Part shown: piece by piece, positions 7,468 to 13,952 of the stretch | Position numbering within the stretch: position 1 is the first letter of the stretch | How the letters are laid out: each line of letters starts with the position of its first letter | From: Bifidobacterium breve | Lineage (GTDB): Bacteria; Actinomycetota; Actinomycetes; Mycobacteriales; Mycobacteriaceae | Direction: 5' to 3' | Length of the DNA: 16,819 nucleotides | Assembly: GCA_945882475.1 (NCBI GenBank) | Contig: CAMCWJ010000023.1 | Coordinates: 1-16,819 of the forward strand | Notes under the pieces: model-generated | What the model saw: the letters and a program-made list of their open reading frames with translations, nothing else | The model's database searches: none | What the model was told of the DNA's origin: nothing | Made by a program: the position numbers and the translations under genes

Positions 7468-7593
7468 ATTTCGCAAATGACAAAAATGTAATTCTTGCCT
7501 GAAGTTTCTCATGCGACAAATGTGACTTACGGTGCAACAGTCACCAAAGTTATTGGAGTGACTCATGTGACTTGAGTTACTTGCGTGACCGTT
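7468..7593 (+). promoter_or_regulatory. 9-bp-phased GTNAC direct-repeat array upstream of ripA (probable MtrA binding region)
   Basis: Exact GTNAC pentamers begin at 7522, 7540, 7558, 7567, 7576 and 7585, all separated by multiples of 9 bp. The last four are consecutive: GTGAC, GTGAC, GTTAC, GTGAC, each with a 4-bp spacer. Degenerate units keep the phase upstream: GCGAC at 7513, GTTTC at 7504, ATGAC at 7477 and ATTTC at 7468. Direct repeats of about 9 bp are the known target shape of the OmpR-type regulator MtrA, and ripA is reported as an MtrA target in M. tuberculosis. The region is clearly AT-richer than its surroundings. The repeats are seen directly; the regulator is inferred. Confidence 0.7.
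7506..7534 (+). promoter_or_regulatory. Candidate ripA promoter inside the GTNAC array
   Basis: TTCTCA (7506-7511) and TACGGT (7529-7534) are separated by 17 bp and resemble -35 and -10 elements, giving a start near 7541 and a leader of about 80 nt. A second good -10 (TAAGAT, 7448-7453) lies upstream of the array. If either is used, a protein bound to the array would overlap or obstruct it. No TANNNT hexamer lies between the array and ATG 7621. Confidence 0.3.
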
Positions 7594-7620
7594 CACGGAG
7601 CATTGAGGAGCCGAAGCCGC

Positions 7621-9126
7621 ATGAGAACTCGCATGAGACCTCCCCTGCATGCCGGCCGGGTCAGGCGTGCCGTGTGCCCGCTGACCCTCAGCATCGCCAT
7701 GGCGCTGTCCGTCCCGGGCCTGGCCAACGCCGAACCCGATCCTGCCCCGAACAGCCTCGCCGCACTGGTCGCCGATGTCGCCGAAGCTGATCAGCGACTC
7801 CAGGACATCGGCGCAAAGGTCCAGATCGAGCAGGAGAGCGTCAACAAGGCCATCATGGAGGTGGCGGATGCCCGCGAGGCGGCCGCGGTTGCGCAGCAGC
7901 AGGTTGACGCCAGCCAGCAGGCGGTCAAGGACGCCGGTGTCGCAATTACGCAGGCGCAGAAGCGGTTCGATACTTTTGCGGCGGCCAGCTACGTCAACGG
8001 CCCGTCGGCTGCGCTGATGATGGCCCGAGCCCCCGAGGACATCATCTCGACCGCAACGGCCGGCAGGACGCTCTCGCTGAGTTCGCAGGCGGTGATGGAC
8101 GGCCTGCGGCAGGCCCGCACCGAGGTGGTCAACAAGGACGCCTCGGCCCGGATGGCCAAGCAGAAAGCCGATCTGTCGGTCAAAGACGCCCAGGGCAGCC
8201 AGGATGCGGCGGGGGCCGCGCTCACCGCAGCCCAGGAGACCTTCCGCAACCAGCAGGCCGAGATCGACCGTCTCGCCGCCGAACGCCGCGCCGCGCAGCG
8301 CAAACTCGACGAGGCCCGGGCCTGGTCGGCCCGATCGGTTCAAGCAGCCCAGCCGGCCCAAGCAGCACAATCGGGCCAGTCGGCCCCAGCCGGCGGGTCA
8401 GCCCCGGCCTCCGCGCCGCAGGCTGTCGCCCCGGCCGACCCCGCCACCGGCGATCGGTGGGATCCGACTGCGTCCGGTGCGGCCCCGGGTCAGAAGATCC
8501 CGCCCTACGGCAAGGCGTCCGAGTGGGACCTGACGCTGCCGATGGTGCCCGCGGCCTTCCTGTCCGGCGACCCCATCCAGATCATCAACGCAGTCCTGAA
8601 GATCGTTCAGAACTCCTATCAGACGACCCAGCAACTCGGGAAGCAGTTCCTGCAGAAGATGGGCATTCTCAAGCCCACCGACACCGGCATCACCAACAAC
8701 GGCGGCATCCCGATGGTGTACGGGAATCAGGCCATCGAGTACGTGATCAAGCGCGCCATGTCGGTCATCGGCACGCCGTACTCGTGGGGTGGCGGCAACG
8801 CCGCGGGCGCCAGTCGGGGCATCGACTCAGGCGCCGGTACCGTCGGCTTCGACTGCTCGGGCCTGGTCCTCTACGCCTTCGCCGGGGCCGGTATCAAACT
8901 TCCGCACTACTCGGGTTCGCAGTACCAGATGGGTCGTCAGATCCCGACCGCACAGATGCGCCGCGGTGACGTGATCTTTTGGGGCCCCGGTGGCAGCCAG
9001 CACGTCGCCATTTTCCTGGGCCACGGCCAGATGATCGAGGCGCCGTACACCGGGTCGACGGTCAAGATCTCACCGGTGCGAACCAGTGGTATGACCCCCT
9101 TCGCCGTGCGCTACATCGAATGGTGA
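7621..9126 (+). CDS. ripA: Peptidoglycan endopeptidase RipA (NlpC/P60)
   Basis: RipA is a secreted D,L-endopeptidase that cuts peptide stems of peptidoglycan and is needed for daughter-cell separation. From ATG 7621 it has 501 residues. A signal peptide (basic N-region with RVRR, hydrophobic core, cleavage after ALA-type ANA at 35-37) leads into an Ala/Gln-rich coiled coil at about 45-245. An Ala/Pro/Gln/Ser linker follows at about 246-300, then the C-terminal NlpC/P60 domain. The catalytic triad is Cys412 (FDCSG), His461 (QHVAI) and Glu473 (MIEAP); the 49- and 12-residue spacings equal those of M. tuberculosis Cys383, His432 and Glu444. ATG 7621 has GAGGAG 10 nt upstream; GTG 7585 is in frame but lies inside the GTNAC array. 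Overlong N-terminal and linker regions make it about 29 residues longer than the M. tuberculosis protein. It is followed 11 nt later by ripB. Confidence 0.96.
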   Translation: MRTRMRPPLHAGRVRRAVCPLTLSIAMALSVPGLANAEPDPAPNSLAALVADVAEADQRLQDIGAKVQIEQESVNKAIMEVADAREAAAVAQQQVDASQQAVKDAGVAITQAQKRFDTFAAASYVNGPSAALMMARAPEDIISTATAGRTLSLSSQAVMDGLRQARTEVVNKDASARMAKQKADLSVKDAQGSQDAAGAALTAAQETFRNQQAEIDRLAAERRAAQRKLDEARAWSARSVQAAQPAQAAQSGQSAPAGGSAPASAPQAVAPADPATGDRWDPTASGAAPGQKIPPYGKASEWDLTLPMVPAAFLSGDPIQIINAVLKIVQNSYQTTQQLGKQFLQKMGILKPTDTGITNNGGIPMVYGNQAIEYVIKRAMSVIGTPYSWGGGNAAGASRGIDSGAGTVGFDCSGLVLYAFAGAGIKLPHYSGSQYQMGRQIPTAQMRRGDVIFWGPGGSQHVAIFLGHGQMIEAPYTGSTVKISPVRTSGMTPFAVRYIEW

Positions 9127-9137
9127 CGTTGCCGACC

Positions 9138-9848
9138 ATGCGCAGATCACGAAATCACCTGTCCACCAGCATCGTTCGCCTGTTGCGGCCGCTGATGGCC
9201 GTCGTCGTCGCACTGACCCTCGCGTTGGGCTTCGCCTCGCCGGCCCAGGCGGAGCAGGGGTGGGACCCCACGCTGCCCAAGGTGCTCAGTGCCGGCGCGC
9301 CCGGAGATCCGGTGGCGGTGGCGCAGGCGTCACTGGCCTTCACCCAGCAGGCCGCGCAGGCCACGATGGACCTCGGCCGCAAGTTCCTCTCCGGTCTCGG
9401 CATCGGTGGGAGTCCGGCGGCACTGCCCGGTGGCCGGGTGCGCGGTCCGCAAGCCATCGAGTACGTGATCCGCCGCGGCGGATCCCAGCAGGGCGTGCCG
9501 TACTCCTGGGGCGGCGGGGCCATCAACGGCCCCAGTGCCGGCGTGGACCAGGATGCCGGGAAGGTGGGGTACGACTGCTCCGGATTCGTGCGGTTCGCCT
9601 TCGCCGGCGTCGGTGTCGCGTTGCCCAAGTACTCCGGCGACCAGTACACCGCCGGCCGACACGTCCTCCCGTCGCAGGCCAAACGCGGCGATCTGATCTT
9701 CTACGGTCCCGGTGGCACCCAGCACGTCAGCATTTACCTCGGCGACGGGCAGATGTTGGAGTCGTCGTCGAACGCCGGGAAGGTGAGCGTCGGCCCGGTT
9801 CGCACCGCCGGCATGACGCCCTACCTCACCCGCGTCATCGAGACCTGA
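9138..9848 (+). CDS. ripB: Peptidoglycan endopeptidase RipB (NlpC/P60)
   Basis: RipB is a 236-residue secreted paralogue of RipA without the coiled-coil domain. A signal peptide (MRRSR N-region, core MAVVVALTLALGF, cleavage after AQA at 36-38) is followed by a short segment WDPTLP, shared in form with RipA, and then the NlpC/P60 domain. Its catalytic residues are Cys147 (YDCSG), His196 (QHVSI) and Glu208 (MLESS), with spacing identical to RipA. Three starts are in frame: ATG 9120, GTG 9123 (overlapping the ripA stop) and ATG 9138. ATG 9138 gives a normal signal peptide that begins like known RipB. No strong ribosome binding site is visible, so translation may be coupled to ripA. Lacking the inhibitory N-terminal helices of RipA, it may be regulated differently. 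Confidence 0.95.
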   Translation: MRRSRNHLSTSIVRLLRPLMAVVVALTLALGFASPAQAEQGWDPTLPKVLSAGAPGDPVAVAQASLAFTQQAAQATMDLGRKFLSGLGIGGSPAALPGGRVRGPQAIEYVIRRGGSQQGVPYSWGGGAINGPSAGVDQDAGKVGYDCSGFVRFAFAGVGVALPKYSGDQYTAGRHVLPSQAKRGDLIFYGPGGTQHVSIYLGDGQMLESSSNAGKVSVGPVRTAGMTPYLTRVIET

Positions 9849-9978
9849 GCCCGACGCGGGCCGCACCCCGCGGTGACCCGCATCGACGGATTCCGAAACG
9901 CCTGGAATAGTTGGAGCCGGGCACGATGGCCCCCGACGAGGATGTGGGCTTCTGTCATGCCCGACACCGAGAACCAAC

Positions 9979-9984
9979 GGAGGA
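9979..9984 (+). promoter_or_regulatory. Strong ribosome binding site of moxR1
   Basis: GGAGGA lies 5 nt before ATG 9990 and fixes the moxR1 start. The preceding 141-nt gap after ripB has no clear TANNNT hexamer at a useful place. A 6-bp GC stem with a 6-nt loop (9855-9872) has no T-run, so I see neither a clear promoter nor an intrinsic terminator. Confidence 0.75.
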
Positions 9985-9989
9985 AATAG

Positions 9990-11108
9990 ATGACGTCACC
10001 AGGTGGGTCGCCCCCGAGTTCCGGAGGCTACGCCGGCTCGCCCGGAGTCGTCCCCGCCGGCGGCAATGGCCTGGCTGCCGAGGTGCAAACCCTGGAACGG
10101 GCGATCTTCGAGGTCAAGCGGATCATCGTCGGCCAGGATCAACTGGTCGAACGCATCCTGGTGGGTCTGCTGGCCAAGGGGCATGTGCTGCTCGAGGGCG
10201 TTCCGGGCGTGGCGAAGACGCTGGCGGTGGAGACCTTCGCCAAGGTCGTCGGCGGCACCTTCGCCCGCATCCAGTTCACCCCCGACCTGGTCCCCACCGA
10301 CATCATCGGTACCCGCATCTATCGCCAGGGCCGTGAGGAGTTCGACATCGAACTCGGGCCCGTGGTGGTCAACTTCCTGCTTGCCGACGAGATCAACCGC
10401 GCCCCGGCGAAAGTTCAGTCCGCGCTGCTCGAGGTGATGGCTGAACGCAAGATCTCGATCGGCGGCAAGACCTACCCGCTGCCCAAGCCGTTCCTGGTGA
10501 TGGCCACCCAGAACCCGATCGAGAACGAGGGCGTCTACCCGCTGCCGGAAGCCCAGCGGGACCGCTTCCTGTTCAAGATCAACGTCGACTATCCCTCCCC
10601 GGAGGAAGAGCGCGAGATCATCTACCGGATGGGCGTCACCCCGCCCGAGCCCAAGCAGATTCTCGACACCGGTGAACTGCTGCGATTGCAGGACGTCGCC
10701 GCCAACAACTTCGTGCACCACGCCCTGGTCGACTACGTGGTCCGGGTCGTGACCGCCACCCGCCGTCCCGAATTGTTCGGTATGCCCGACGTCAAGGCGT
10801 GGATCGCCTTCGGCGCCTCGCCACGCGCCTCGCTGGGCATCATCGCCGCCGCCCGAGCACTCGCCCTGGTGCGGGGCCGCGACTATGTCATCCCGCAGGA
10901 CGTCGTCGATGTGATCCCCGACGTACTGCGGCACCGGTTGGTGCTCACCTACGACGCGCTGGCCGACGACGTCAAGGCCGAGACGGTGATCGCCCGGATC
11001 CTGCAGACGGTCGGTCTTCCGCAGGTGAACGCGGTTCCGCAGCAAGGACATTCGGTTCCCCCGGTGGGCGCCTCGGCGCAATTCGCGGCCGGCGCGATCG
11101 CTCGGTGA
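9990..11108 (+). CDS. moxR1: MoxR family AAA+ ATPase MoxR1
   Basis: This is a 372-residue cytoplasmic AAA+ ATPase of the MoxR group, thought to act as a chaperone that remodels or activates partner proteins with VWA-domain adaptors. A Gly/Ser/Pro-rich N-terminus (1-30) precedes the AAA+ core: Walker A GVPGVAKT (70-77), Walker B LLADE (130-134), sensor 1 ATQNP (172-176) and the EAQRDRF segment (187-193) with candidate arginine-finger residues. The GVPGVAKT form with Ala before Lys is characteristic of MoxR. The lid domain includes VKAWIAFGASPRAS near residues 268-281. The stop overlaps the next start by 4 nt, so translational coupling with the DUF58 gene is likely. Its place after ripAB is notable because M. 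tuberculosis MoxR1 has been reported to bind RipA. Confidence 0.95.
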   Translation: MTSPGGSPPSSGGYAGSPGVVPAGGNGLAAEVQTLERAIFEVKRIIVGQDQLVERILVGLLAKGHVLLEGVPGVAKTLAVETFAKVVGGTFARIQFTPDLVPTDIIGTRIYRQGREEFDIELGPVVVNFLLADEINRAPAKVQSALLEVMAERKISIGGKTYPLPKPFLVMATQNPIENEGVYPLPEAQRDRFLFKINVDYPSPEEEREIIYRMGVTPPEPKQILDTGELLRLQDVAANNFVHHALVDYVVRVVTATRRPELFGMPDVKAWIAFGASPRASLGIIAAARALALVRGRDYVIPQDVVDVIPDVLRHRLVLTYDALADDVKAETVIARILQTVGLPQVNAVPQQGHSVPPVGASAQFAAGAIAR

Positions 11109-12079
11109 GCGAGCCCGCTCCCGCCGTTGACGCGTCTCGTCAGCCGCAGGCGGTCCACCCGCCCTCGTTCGAGCGCGGTGAGATCGGTGACGCGAAGTTG
11201 TCTGCCGCGCTGCGCACCCTTGAACTCACCGTCAAGCGCAAACTGGACGGAGTGCTGCAGGGCAACCATCTCGGTCTGATCCCCGGGCCGGGATCGGAGC
11301 CGGGGGAGTCCCGGATGTATCAGCCCGGCGACGATGTCCGGCGGATGGACTGGTCGGTGACTGCGCGCACCACCCATCCGCATGTTCGGCAGATGATCTC
11401 CGATCGCGAACTGGAGACCTGGCTGGTCGTCGACATGTCGGCAAGCCTGGATTTCGGCACCACCGGCTGTGAGAAGCGCGACCTCGCGGTGGCTGCGGCC
11501 GCGGCGATCACCTATCTCAATTCCGGTGGCGGAAACCGTATCGGGGCGGTGATCGCCAACGGGCAGAACATCATTCGGGTTCCGGCCCGGGCCGGACGGC
11601 AGCACGAGCAGACCCTGCTGCGGGCCATCGCCACCTCGCCGAGGGCACCGCTGGGCGTGCGGGGCGACCTGGCCGGTGCGATCGACGCGCTGCGCCGCCC
11701 GGAGCGACGCCGCGGGATGGCCGTGGTGATCAGCGACTTCCTCGGCCCGATTACCTGGATGCGGCCACTGCGGGCCATCGCCGCCCGACACGAAGTGCTC
11801 GGTGTCGAGGTGCTCGATCCCCGCGACGTCGAACTGCCCGACGTCGGCGATGTGATCCTGCAGGACACCGAGTCCGGCGTGACCCGCGAGTTCACCATCG
11901 ATGCGCAGTTGCGCGACGACTTCGCCCGGGCCGCCGGCGCTCATCGCGCGGAGGTAGCCCGGACGCTGCGTCGCTGCGGAGCCCCGCTGATGACGTTGCG
12001 GACCGACCGGGATTGGATCGCCGACATCGTCCGTTTCGTGGCATCGCGGCGCCGCGGCGCGCTGGCGGGCAGTCAGTGA
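11105..12079 (+). CDS. DUF58 domain protein (Rv1480 type), MoxR partner
   Basis: This 324-residue protein carries the DUF58 signature YQPGDDVRRMDW at 72-83, followed by SVTART, and a VWA-like fold with a MIDAS-style VVDMSAS at 108-114 and later VVISDF. DUF58 proteins almost always sit beside moxR and vwa genes and are presumed cofactors of the MoxR ATPase. No signal peptide or membrane helix is visible, so it is probably cytoplasmic. The N-terminal 25 residues are Pro/Ala-rich and variable. The GTG at 11105 overlaps the moxR1 stop by 4 nt (GTGA); the frame is open further upstream, but only within moxR1. It is followed by the VWA gene after 13 nt. Biochemical role is unknown. Confidence 0.9.
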   Translation: MSEPAPAVDASRQPQAVHPPSFERGEIGDAKLSAALRTLELTVKRKLDGVLQGNHLGLIPGPGSEPGESRMYQPGDDVRRMDWSVTARTTHPHVRQMISDRELETWLVVDMSASLDFGTTGCEKRDLAVAAAAAITYLNSGGGNRIGAVIANGQNIIRVPARAGRQHEQTLLRAIATSPRAPLGVRGDLAGAIDALRRPERRRGMAVVISDFLGPITWMRPLRAIAARHEVLGVEVLDPRDVELPDVGDVILQDTESGVTREFTIDAQLRDDFARAAGAHRAEVARTLRRCGAPLMTLRTDRDWIADIVRFVASRRRGALAGSQ

Positions 12080-12092
12080 TCGGGGGCCGACG

Positions 12093-13100
12093 ATGACTGT
12101 GCCGCTGCTCGGCCCGATGTCGCTGACCGGCTTCGCCTACCCGTGGTTCTTCCTGTTCCTGCTTGCCATTGCCGGCCTCGTGGCGCTCTACATCATCGTT
12201 CAGGCCTCCCGGCAGAAGCGCATCCTGCGGTTTGCCAATATGGAGTTGCTGGAAAGTGTTGCGCCCAAACGGCCTACCCGGTGGAAGCACCTCCCGGCGA
12301 TCCTGTTGATCTCCTCGCTCACCATGCTGACCATCGCCATGGCCGGGCCGCAGAACGACGTGCGGATCCCGCGCAACCGGGCAGTGGTGATGCTCGTGAT
12401 CGACGTCTCGCAGTCGATGCGGGCCACCGACGTGGAGCCCAGTCGGCTGGCGGCAGCCCAGGCGGCGGCCAAACAGTTCGCCGACCAACTCACGCCCGGT
12501 ATCAACATGGGGCTGATCGCCTACGCGGGCACCGCGACGGTGCTGGTGTCGCCGACCACCAACCGCGAGCCCATCAAGATCGCCATCGACAAACTGCAAC
12601 TGGCTGACCGCACCGCCACCGGGGAGGGCATCTTCACCGCGCTGCAGGCGATCGCCACAGTCGGCGCGGTCATCGGTGGCGGCGACGGCCCGCCGCCCGG
12701 GCGCGTCGTGCTGATGTCCGACGGCAAGGAGACGGTGCCGTCCAACCCGGACAATCCCAAGGGCGCCTATACCGCCGCCCGCACCGCCAAAGATCAGGGC
12801 GTGCCCATCTCGACGGTGTCGTTCGGCACGCCGTACGGCTACGTCGAGATCAACGATCAGCGTCAGCCGGTGCCGGTCGACGAGGTGATGCTCAAGAAGA
12901 TCGCCGAACTCTCCGACGGCACGCATTACAGCGCCTCGACTCTGGAGCAGCTCAAGGAGGTCTTCACCACGCTGCAGGACCAGATCGGCTACGAGACCAC
13001 CAAGGGCGATGCCAGCGTCGGCTGGCTGCGCTTGGGCTCGCTCCTGTTGGCGCTGGCCGCTCTGGCGGCACTGCTGATCAACCGCCGCCTGCCCGGCTGA
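12093..13100 (+). CDS. VWA-domain membrane protein (Rv1481 type)
   Basis: This 335-residue protein has two N-terminal transmembrane helices (about 17-36 and 67-84), a VWA domain and a C-terminal helix (about 312-330), the BatA-like layout. The MIDAS metal site is intact: DVSQS at 104-108, Thr176 in RTATGEG and Asp210 in LMSDGKET. VWA domains bind ligands through the metal and in this context are thought to be membrane-anchored partners of MoxR. With helices on both sides, the domain's side of the membrane depends on topology that I cannot settle. The ATG at 12093 is 13 nt after the DUF58 stop with only a G-rich stretch (12082-12086) as ribosome binding site. It ends 48 nt before fabG1 and is the last gene of this module. 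Confidence 0.92.
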   Translation: MTVPLLGPMSLTGFAYPWFFLFLLAIAGLVALYIIVQASRQKRILRFANMELLESVAPKRPTRWKHLPAILLISSLTMLTIAMAGPQNDVRIPRNRAVVMLVIDVSQSMRATDVEPSRLAAAQAAAKQFADQLTPGINMGLIAYAGTATVLVSPTTNREPIKIAIDKLQLADRTATGEGIFTALQAIATVGAVIGGGDGPPPGRVVLMSDGKETVPSNPDNPKGAYTAARTAKDQGVPISTVSFGTPYGYVEINDQRQPVPVDEVMLKKIAELSDGTHYSASTLEQLKEVFTTLQDQIGYETTKGDASVGWLRLGSLLLALAALAALLINRRLPG

Positions 13101-13101
13101 C

Positions 13102-13121
13102 CGCGCCTGATTGTCGGCGCG
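13102..13121 (+). other. Small GC hairpin between the VWA gene and fabG1
   Basis: CGCGCC (13102-13107) can pair with GGCGCG (13116-13121) across an 8-nt loop, 1 nt after the VWA stop. No U-run follows, so it is at best a weak terminator or mRNA 3'-end structure. It also overlaps TTGTCG (13111-13116), the only -35-like hexamer for fabG1. Confidence 0.35.
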
Positions 13122-13135
13122 CGTCGGCGAGGCAT

Positions 13136-13148
13136 TAGGTTGGCGGGC
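13136..13148 (+). promoter_or_regulatory. fabG1-inhA promoter, leaderless
   Basis: TAGGTT (13136-13141) fits TANNNT, followed by 7 nt to ATG 13149, so the transcript should start on the fabG1 start codon. M. tuberculosis has the same hexamer at the equivalent place as I recall it; mutations at -15 and -8 there raise InhA levels and give isoniazid and ethionamide resistance. TTGTCG (13111-13116) is a possible -35 with a long 19-bp spacer. Confidence 0.65.
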
Positions 13149-13910
13149 ATGACCGAAACCGTCTCAGCCGCTGCCGGCGACGCCACGGGTGGCAGGCCAG
13201 TATTCGTGTCCCGGTCGGTGCTTGTCACCGGCGGCAATCGGGGGATCGGCCTGGCCATCGCGAGGCGACTGGCCGCCGATGGCCACAAGGTGGCCGTCAC
13301 CCACCGCGGCTCCGGCGCGCCGGAAGGACTGTTCGGGGTCGAATGCGACGTCACCGACAACGAGGCCGTCGACCGTGCCTTCACCCAAGTCGAGGAGCAC
13401 CAGGGTCCGGTGGAGGTGCTGGTGTCCAACGCCGGCGTCACCGCGGACGCGTTCCTGATCCGGATGACCGAGGAAAGGTTCTCACGAGTCATCGACGCCA
13501 ACCTGACCGGAGCGTTCCGGGTTGCCCAGCGGGCCTCCCGAAGCATGCAGAAGAAGCGGTTCGGCCGGATGATCTTCGTGGGTTCGGTCTCGGGTACCTG
13601 GGGGATCGGCAACCAGGCCAACTACGCGGCGTCCAAGGCCGGCCTGATCGGCATGGCACGCTCGATCTCCCGGGAGCTGTCAAAGGCCGGAGTCACCGCC
13701 AATGTGGTGGCGCCCGGGCTGATCGACACCGACATGACCCGCGCGATGGATGAGCGGGTCGCCCAGGGAGCGCTGGAGTTCATCCCGGCGAAGCGGATCG
13801 GCACCGCCGAGGAGGTCGCCGGGGTGGTGAGTTTCCTGGCATCCGAGGATGCGAGCTACATCTCCGGCGCGGTGATCCCGGTCGACGGCGGCATGGGCAT
13901 GGGCCACTGA
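13149..13910 (+). CDS. fabG1: 3-oxoacyl-ACP reductase MabA/FabG1
   Basis: MabA reduces beta-ketoacyl-ACP with NADPH in the FAS-II cycle that extends mycolic acid precursors. It is a 253-residue short-chain dehydrogenase. The cofactor motif TGGNRGIG is at 27-34, the NAG motif is at 94-96, and the catalytic residues are Ser146 (GSVSG), Tyr159 and Lys163 (YAASK), with the same spacing as Ser140, Tyr153 and Lys157 in M. tuberculosis. The C-terminus DGGMGMGH is identical in form to known MabA. ATG 13149 is preferred to the in-frame TTG at 13140, because that TTG lies across the end of the -10 hexamer. No ribosome binding site is present, in agreement with leaderless expression. It is followed 42 nt later by inhA and almost certainly co-transcribed with it. 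Confidence 0.97.
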   Translation: MTETVSAAAGDATGGRPVFVSRSVLVTGGNRGIGLAIARRLAADGHKVAVTHRGSGAPEGLFGVECDVTDNEAVDRAFTQVEEHQGPVEVLVSNAGVTADAFLIRMTEERFSRVIDANLTGAFRVAQRASRSMQKKRFGRMIFVGSVSGTWGIGNQANYAASKAGLIGMARSISRELSKAGVTANVVAPGLIDTDMTRAMDERVAQGALEFIPAKRIGTAEEVAGVVSFLASEDASYISGAVIPVDGGMGMGH

Positions 13911-13952
13911 TCGTGGACCACCATCAACACCGCGCCAAAGGAAAGGACTGAT

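Noticed and set aside
7585..7596. CRP-type palindrome (GTGA-N4-TCAC) at the end of the array
   Set aside because: The central spacing is 4 bp and not the 6 bp of the usual TGTGA-N6-TCACA site, and the half sites are explained by the GTNAC direct repeats.
7585..7620. GTG 7585 as the ripA start
   Set aside because: It lies within the last GTNAC unit, has no ribosome binding site, and would add 12 residues ahead of a normal signal peptide; ATG 7621 has GAGGAG upstream.
9855..9872. GC hairpin after ripB as a terminator
   Set aside because: A 6-bp stem with no U-run and common in DNA of this GC content; not enough to call a terminator.
9926..9989. Short open frame starting at ATG 9926 that runs into moxR1 as a leader peptide
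   Set aside because: No ribosome binding site, it continues far into moxR1 out of frame, and the moxR1 start has its own strong ribosome binding site.
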